Shown one piece after another: positions 60,087 to 64,000 of a stretch of DNA of 64,000 nucleotides (within the stretch, counting starts at the first letter, position 1; the number at the start of each line of letters is the position of its first letter). The notes beneath the pieces are model-generated. The model ran no database searches. It was not told the origin of the DNA and worked only from the letters and a program-made list of their open reading frames with translations. The stretch is from NCBI GenBank assembly GCA_029259355.1, contig JAPDIZ010000002.1, positions 1-64,000 of the forward strand, written 5' to 3'. This DNA is from Candidatus Bathyarchaeota archaeon. Lineage in GTDB: Archaea > Thermoproteota > Bathyarchaeia > JAPDIZ01. The position numbers and the translations under genes are program-made.

Positions 60087-60986
60087 ATGCGAGTAGAGGA
60101 CGTAAAGAAGGTTGTCGTTGTCGGAGCAGGCATAATGGGCCACGGCATAGCAATGGTCACGGCCAGGTCAGGGTTCCCCACATACCTAGTAGACGTAAGC
60201 CAAGAAGTCCTAGACAACGCTATGAAGCTAATCAGAGATGGACCCTTTGGGCTGATGAGGATAGTTGAGAAAGGAAAGATCACTAAGGAGGAGATGGAAG
60301 AGATAATCTCTAGGATAACGCCAACCACCGACCCAGAAGAGGCTGGAAAAGACGCAGATGTCTTGATCGAGGCAGTTCCCGAGAACATAGAGCTCAAGCA
60401 CAAGGTCTACCAGCTTTACGACAAGATCTGCCCCGAGAGAACCATATTCGCAAGCAACACCTCCGGGATTATGATCACCGAGCTAGCAGCCGCAGTTCCC
60501 AACAGAGCGGATAAGTTCATCGGCATGCACTGGTTTAACCCAGCTCAGGTTATGGCGCTCATCGAGGTTGTTAGGGGTGCGCTGACTTCTGACGAAACCT
60601 TTGAGTTTATGATGGAGTTTTGCAGAAAGCTTGGAAAAATCCCCCTAGAAGCAAAGGATGGCCCAGGGTTTTTCACCTCTAGGTTCATATTGCTAATCTT
60701 GACGGAGGCGGTTAGGCTTTTCGAAGAAGGAGTTGCTGGGATAAAGGAGATCGACGAGATGTGCAAGCTGGGCTTCGGCTGGCCCATGGGGCCGTTTGAG
60801 CTCATGGACCTCACGGGAGGAGTAGACATTATGATGGAGGGAGGCGAGTACTACGCGAGTCGGTTGGGAGACCCAAGGTTCATTCCTCCGCTTACTGCGA
60901 GGAAGCTTTGGCTAGCAGGCTATAGAGGGAAGAAGCTCGGAAGCAAGGGAGGGTGGTACGACTTCTTCAAAGTGAAGAAAGAGTAG
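60087..60986 (+). CDS. 3-hydroxyacyl-CoA dehydrogenase
   Basis: A 299-residue NAD-dependent enzyme: KVVVVGAGIMGHGIAMVTA (NAD-binding), LIEAVPENIELK, SNTSGIMITELAAAV, MHWFNPAQVMALIEVV (catalytic His in GMHWFNP) and GPGFFTSR, then the C-terminal dimer domain with GFGWPMGPFELMDLTG. It interconverts 3-hydroxyacyl- and 3-ketoacyl-CoA. With the thiolase at 26398 and the dead 4-hydroxybutyryl-CoA dehydratase-like gene, it may belong to a CoA-based C4 pathway, but the three are unlinked. AT-rich promoter region at 59941-60086 with CAACCAATA twice. Confidence 0.92.
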   Translation: MRVEDVKKVVVVGAGIMGHGIAMVTARSGFPTYLVDVSQEVLDNAMKLIRDGPFGLMRIVEKGKITKEEMEEIISRITPTTDPEEAGKDADVLIEAVPENIELKHKVYQLYDKICPERTIFASNTSGIMITELAAAVPNRADKFIGMHWFNPAQVMALIEVVRGALTSDETFEFMMEFCRKLGKIPLEAKDGPGFFTSRFILLILTEAVRLFEEGVAGIKEIDEMCKLGFGWPMGPFELMDLTGGVDIMMEGGEYYASRLGDPRFIPPLTARKLWLAGYRGKKLGSKGGWYDFFKVKKE

Positions 60987-61021
60987 GATACCCCATACAC
61001 TTTTTTCTGAGCTGGCTTGGT

Positions 61022-62257
61022 TTGAGCGTAAAGGATAAGGTTTCTGAAGCTGTAGAGGCTTTGCGAAAAGAGTTGGTTGAGTTCACTGAGGAGCTTATCC
61101 GTATACCGACGGCGAATCCCCCGGGAGAAAACTACGACAGGTGTGTAGAGCTGATTGCTTCAAGGCTTGAGGAAATCGGGCTAGAGGTCAAACTAATTGA
61201 GGTCCCTGAGGAGAAATTGAGGGAGTATGGGCTAAGCCCTCCCCGAATATGCTTACTCGCCTACCTTAGAGGATCGAGCAAAGGCTCTTCCCTACACTTC
61301 AACGGACACTACGACGTCGTCCCCGCTGGGGAGGGATGGACCAAGAACCCCTTTGAACCTGTGATCGAGGGCGGTAAGCTCTATGGTCGCGGCTCAGCGG
61401 ATATGAAAGGAGCCATAGCCTCGATGGTAGCGGCAGTGGAGGCGTTGGCCACAGCGGACATCGATTTTTCGGGAGAAGCTTCGCTTTCGATGGTTCCCGA
61501 CGAGGAGATAGGGGGATTTAACGGAACGGGGTACTTGGTGGAGCAGGGTTTGGTCAAAGCAGATGCAGCTGTGGTTGGGGAGCCTTCAGGTATTGACAAC
61601 CTCTGTATTGCTCACAAGGGGGCTCTGTGGCTCGAGATAACTACTGTTGGAAAAGCAGCTCACGCCAGCATGCCCCACCTAGGGATAAACGCGGTGGAGA
61701 AGATGGCTAAGGTGGTTTTGGAGCTTGCAAAGCTCAGCGAAAAGCTGAGGGAGAGAAAGACGAAGGCTCCGATGCCCGAAGATGTCAAGACGCCTACCAT
61801 AATGGTTGGTGGAGTGATTAGCGGAGGAGTCAAGGTCAACGTAGTCCCGGAGAGGTGTTCGGTAACTGTGGATAGGAGGCTCATCCCTGAGGAAAGCCTC
61901 GAAGAAGCTGAGGCGGAGATTGTGGAGGTCATCGAGAGGTTGAGGAGAGAAGACCCAGAGCTCGTAGTCGAGGTTAAGCCATTGCTCAAAGCTAGTGCAG
62001 CAATCACCTCTGAAGACGAGGAGATAGTCAAGTCGATGATTAGGGCTGTGGAGGCTGCTACCGGGAAGCCGCCGAAGAAAACGGGGATAGCTGGCTTCAC
62101 CGACATGAGGTTTCTCAACACCTTGATGCCGACGGTGATCTACGGACCAGGGAGGATGGAGATGGCTCACGTAGCAGACGAGTGCGTAGACATAGATGAC
62201 TTGGTTACTGCGGCAAAGGTATACACTCTGTGCGCCATAGACTTCCTTTCGAGGTAG
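61022..62257 (+). CDS. M20-family deacylase/peptidase (ArgE/DapE-like)
   Basis: A di-zinc amidohydrolase of ~411 residues: LIRIPTANPPGENYDRC, LHFNGHYDVVPAGEGW (His/Asp ligands), GRGSADMKGAIASMVAAV (bridging Asp), SMVPDEEIGGFNGT (catalytic Glu), a dimerisation domain, and GPGRMEMAHVADECVDIDDL (final His). Substrates could be acetylornithine, succinyl-diaminopimelate or other N-acyl amino acids. The frame is open further upstream, but TTG 61022 fits the family N-terminus. The nitroreductase gene follows in the next five bases. Confidence 0.9.
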   Translation: MSVKDKVSEAVEALRKELVEFTEELIRIPTANPPGENYDRCVELIASRLEEIGLEVKLIEVPEEKLREYGLSPPRICLLAYLRGSSKGSSLHFNGHYDVVPAGEGWTKNPFEPVIEGGKLYGRGSADMKGAIASMVAAVEALATADIDFSGEASLSMVPDEEIGGFNGTGYLVEQGLVKADAAVVGEPSGIDNLCIAHKGALWLEITTVGKAAHASMPHLGINAVEKMAKVVLELAKLSEKLRERKTKAPMPEDVKTPTIMVGGVISGGVKVNVVPERCSVTVDRRLIPEESLEEAEAEIVEVIERLRREDPELVVEVKPLLKASAAITSEDEEIVKSMIRAVEAATGKPPKKTGIAGFTDMRFLNTLMPTVIYGPGRMEMAHVADECVDIDDLVTAAKVYTLCAIDFLSR

Positions 62258-62262
62258 CTGCG

Positions 62263-62775
62263 GTGGAGGTCTTCGAAGCCATCAAGTCTAGGAGAAGCGT
62301 TAGAAGGTATAGGCGAGAGGATGTGCCAGATGAGCTGGTTTTGAAGGTTTTGGAGGCAGCTCGGTGGGCTCCAAGCTCTAAAAACCGCCAGCCTTGGAGC
62401 TTCGTCGTGGTGAGAAACCCCGTCGTCAAGAAAGAGCTAGCAAAACTAGCTGCTTTCGGTGGGTTTTTGGCAGAAGCTCCAGTGGTTATAGCGGTGGTGA
62501 CTGACCCGAGGGCATCTCCTCGCTTCCACGAAGTCGATGGCTCATGCGCTGTCGAGAACATGATGCTCGCTGCTTGGAGCTTGGGGCTTGGAACCTGCTG
62601 GATCGGAACCATGGACCGCGAAGGAGCTAAGCAGCTGCTGGGGGTTCCCGAGGAGCTAAACCTGCTCACGGTTATTCCTCTAGGATATCCTGCTGAAGAG
62701 TCTCGAGCTCCTTCGAGAAAAAGCCTAGACGAGCTTGTGTATTGGGAGCGGTTTGGTCAGCGCAAAAGCGATTAG
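62263..62775 (+). CDS. Nitroreductase-family flavoprotein
   Basis: About 170 residues: MEVFEAIKSRRSVRRYRRED with the FMN-phosphate binding SRRSVRRY, RWAPSSKNRQPWSFVVV, and AAWSLGLGTCWIGTMDREGAK near the C-terminus, all standard for FMN-dependent nitroreductases. GTG 62263 follows GAGGTAG, starting five bases after the M20 stop. It could reduce nitro compounds, quinones or act in dehalogenation or cofactor metabolism. It overlaps the convergent MFS gene by four bases. Confidence 0.9.
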   Translation: MEVFEAIKSRRSVRRYRREDVPDELVLKVLEAARWAPSSKNRQPWSFVVVRNPVVKKELAKLAAFGGFLAEAPVVIAVVTDPRASPRFHEVDGSCAVENMMLAAWSLGLGTCWIGTMDREGAKQLLGVPEELNLLTVIPLGYPAEESRAPSRKSLDELVYWERFGQRKSD

Positions 62776-64000
62776 GCTTTGAAAACACCTCTTGCGCTCA
62801 TGGTTAGTGCAACCCCTAGCGCCAGCACAGCAGCTGCTAGCGGAAGCGATACAGCATAGCCAAACGCTGTGGCTACGATTCCTCCCGCTACGCTCCCAGC
62901 TACATACCCCAAGTTCCTCATGAAGTTGGAGACTCCCACAGCCTCTTTTGAGATGTTCATAGCCGATAGGTTTAGGAGGATCACTATGTAGGCCCATGTG
63001 TATCCGTCTAGTAGCGAGAAGAAGAGGAGGAGAGCAAGCGCAGCTTCTGCTGAAAGCCAGATCGATGCGACTAGCGCAAAAAACAGCAGCGCTCTAGTGG
63101 CGTAGGAGGTAAACAGCGCTCTTCGGGGGTCTTGAGTCTTGCCTACCCTAGTATAGGTTAGCGCGGCAATTATCGAGCTGGTTAGGCTTATGAGGTACAC
63201 TATCGAGTCTTCAAAGCCCTTCATCTTCATGATGGGCACAAGCTGTGGGTATACCAAGCCAAACGATACAAAGGCGACTACTTGGCTTAGGTAGAAGGCC
63301 AAGTACTCGCGGGGTATCGCGATCTTGAAGTACTGGCTGTATTGGACGACATCACCTGTTAGAACCTCGTGAAAGCCTGTAAGCACCTCCTCTATCGCGA
63401 CCTCTTCAAACCCCACCACTTTCTCCAGTGCGGAGTCGAGGAGGGGCAGTAGCCCAAAGTCTTTCTTCAACCCCTCAATAGCTCTGTGAAGTATTTTTCC
63501 CCCAAGCAGCGAAGAAGCATAGAAGATGGCTAGAAACGACGCTATGGTGAGGACGGCCGAGAAGTCGAAAGGGGAGAGAGCCTTAGCCGCTATCACGCCA
63601 AAGACCAAGCCACCCACCCAAGCCCAGCCACCGATGGACTCAAACCTCCCCACCATCTCGCTGAGCCTATCGCTGAACTCCTCGTTTACCAAGAACAGCG
63701 CTGAGAAGTAGGTGGATGCCGATAGAAGCGGTATGGTTAGGGCTGCGGCGTAAACCCCCTCCATGGTTTCATCGAGGAGCAGCAGACACCCTATGAAGAG
63801 GCCTAGATAGCCGAAGAGGTAGAAGGTTACGTACTTCCTCGTCTGAGCAACCACCTTTGCCCAGATGAGGGAGCCCAAGAGATTTCCTATAGTCATGAGA
63901 GCGATGATTACGCCAACTTCTACTGAAGACGCTCCGAGGTGTATGGCCATGAGCGCGATGAGCGTCGAGATTATGGCCAAAACCGCTTTGTGGGGGACTA
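62772..64000 (-). CDS. MFS permease (5' end beyond the window)
   Basis: At least 409 residues with eleven or more helices. The frame is open to the last base, so the N-terminus is missing. LIWAKVVAQTRKY is the loop 2-3 region. A central loop of ~60 residues (HRAIEGLKKDFGLLPLLD...) divides the halves. The second half has VGKTQDPRRALF as its equivalent loop. Substrate unknown. It is convergent with the nitroreductase. Confidence 0.8.
   Translation of the reverse strand, partial: VPHKAVLAIISTLIALMAIHLGASSVEVGVIIALMTIGNLLGSLIWAKVVAQTRKYVTFYLFGYLGLFIGCLLLLDETMEGVYAAALTIPLLSASTYFSALFLVNEEFSDRLSEMVGRFESIGGWAWVGGLVFGVIAAKALSPFDFSAVLTIASFLAIFYASSLLGGKILHRAIEGLKKDFGLLPLLDSALEKVVGFEEVAIEEVLTGFHEVLTGDVVQYSQYFKIAIPREYLAFYLSQVVAFVSFGLVYPQLVPIMKMKGFEDSIVYLISLTSSIIAALTYTRVGKTQDPRRALFTSYATRALLFFALVASIWLSAEAALALLLFFSLLDGYTWAYIVILLNLSAMNISKEAVGVSNFMRNLGYVAGSVAGGIVATAFGYAVSLPLAAAVLALGVALTMSARGVFKA

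Noticed and set aside
1-64000. tRNA or rRNA genes, CRISPR array, insertion sequence
   Set aside because: No T-loop-like GTTCGAATC stretches in a cloverleaf setting, no regularly spaced repeats and no transposase-like frame were seen by eye. A covariance-model scan could still find a tRNA.

Overview
The window is archaeal chromosomal DNA, about half G+C, densely coding, with many TTG and GTG starts. Archaeal markers are an RFC large subunit, Sep-tRNA:Cys-tRNA synthase, an Hjc-type resolvase, an AglB/STT3 oligosaccharyltransferase, a type IV pilus operon with archaeal-type prepilins, a two-gene SufC/SufB module, AbrB/PIN toxin loci and AT-rich TATA elements. A gene resembling the TackOD1 output domain and the SepCysS gene in a non-methanogen-like setting suggest an uncultivated TACK-group lineage (for example Bathyarchaeia or a relative). 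That placement is inference. I saw no tRNA, rRNA, CRISPR array or transposase.

Layout. 0-5 kb: tail of a radical SAM/SPASM protein, an N-terminally short RFC large subunit, SepCysS, an MBL hydrolase and a secreted protein that looks like an inactivated metallopeptidase. 5-11.2 kb (minus): a methyltransferase and a complete Opp/Dpp-type peptide ABC transporter. 11.3-17.2 kb: HD protein, sufC-sufB, and a CbiMNQO-type cobalt/nickel transporter. 17.5-23 kb: frameshifted AbrB/PIN locus, AIM24-like protein, Hjc, ferredoxin, HisC-like aminotransferase, circularly permuted GTPase, and a heavily mutated PP-loop gene. 23-29.5 kb (minus): Ca2+ P-type ATPase, a probably autoregulated ribbon-helix-helix gene, and a thiolase / HMG-CoA-synthase-like pair. 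29.6-33.4 kb: S-component-like membrane protein, ASCH protein, radical SAM activase-like protein, CoA-disulfide reductase family protein. 33.4-37.3 kb: GT39-type glycosyltransferase, DegT aminotransferase, epimerase. 37.3-40.5 kb: two DUF169 genes around a dead 4-hydroxybutyryl-CoA dehydratase-family gene, then an MFS permease. 40.9-45.8 kb: TackOD1-like zinc protein, processive GT2 synthase, UlaG-like hydrolase, Mth938-like protein, an unknown. 46-54.9 kb: VapBC, AglB, and the pilus operon (pilin, pilin, ATPase, membrane platform, two more pilin-like genes). 54.9-56.2 kb: a scar of gene remnants. 56.2-60 kb: AbrB/PIN locus, AAA ATPase, second Mth938-like protein, amidohydrolase, broken MBL gene. 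60-64 kb: 3-hydroxyacyl-CoA dehydrogenase, M20 peptidase, nitroreductase, MFS permease running off the end.

Two themes stand out. First, cell-surface biology: AglB, four pilin-like proteins and their assembly motor, GT39, GT2, and sugar-nucleotide enzymes. The pilus promoter carries a TATA box followed by a perfect 9-3-9 palindrome. Second, gene decay: seven separate loci read as disrupted genes, some by single-base homopolymer changes (possible sequencing error) and some by several nonsense codons or deletions (true pseudogenes). Several intact genes also have their best Shine-Dalgarno positioned for a non-canonical start (ATA or CTG), which deserves a proteomic check.
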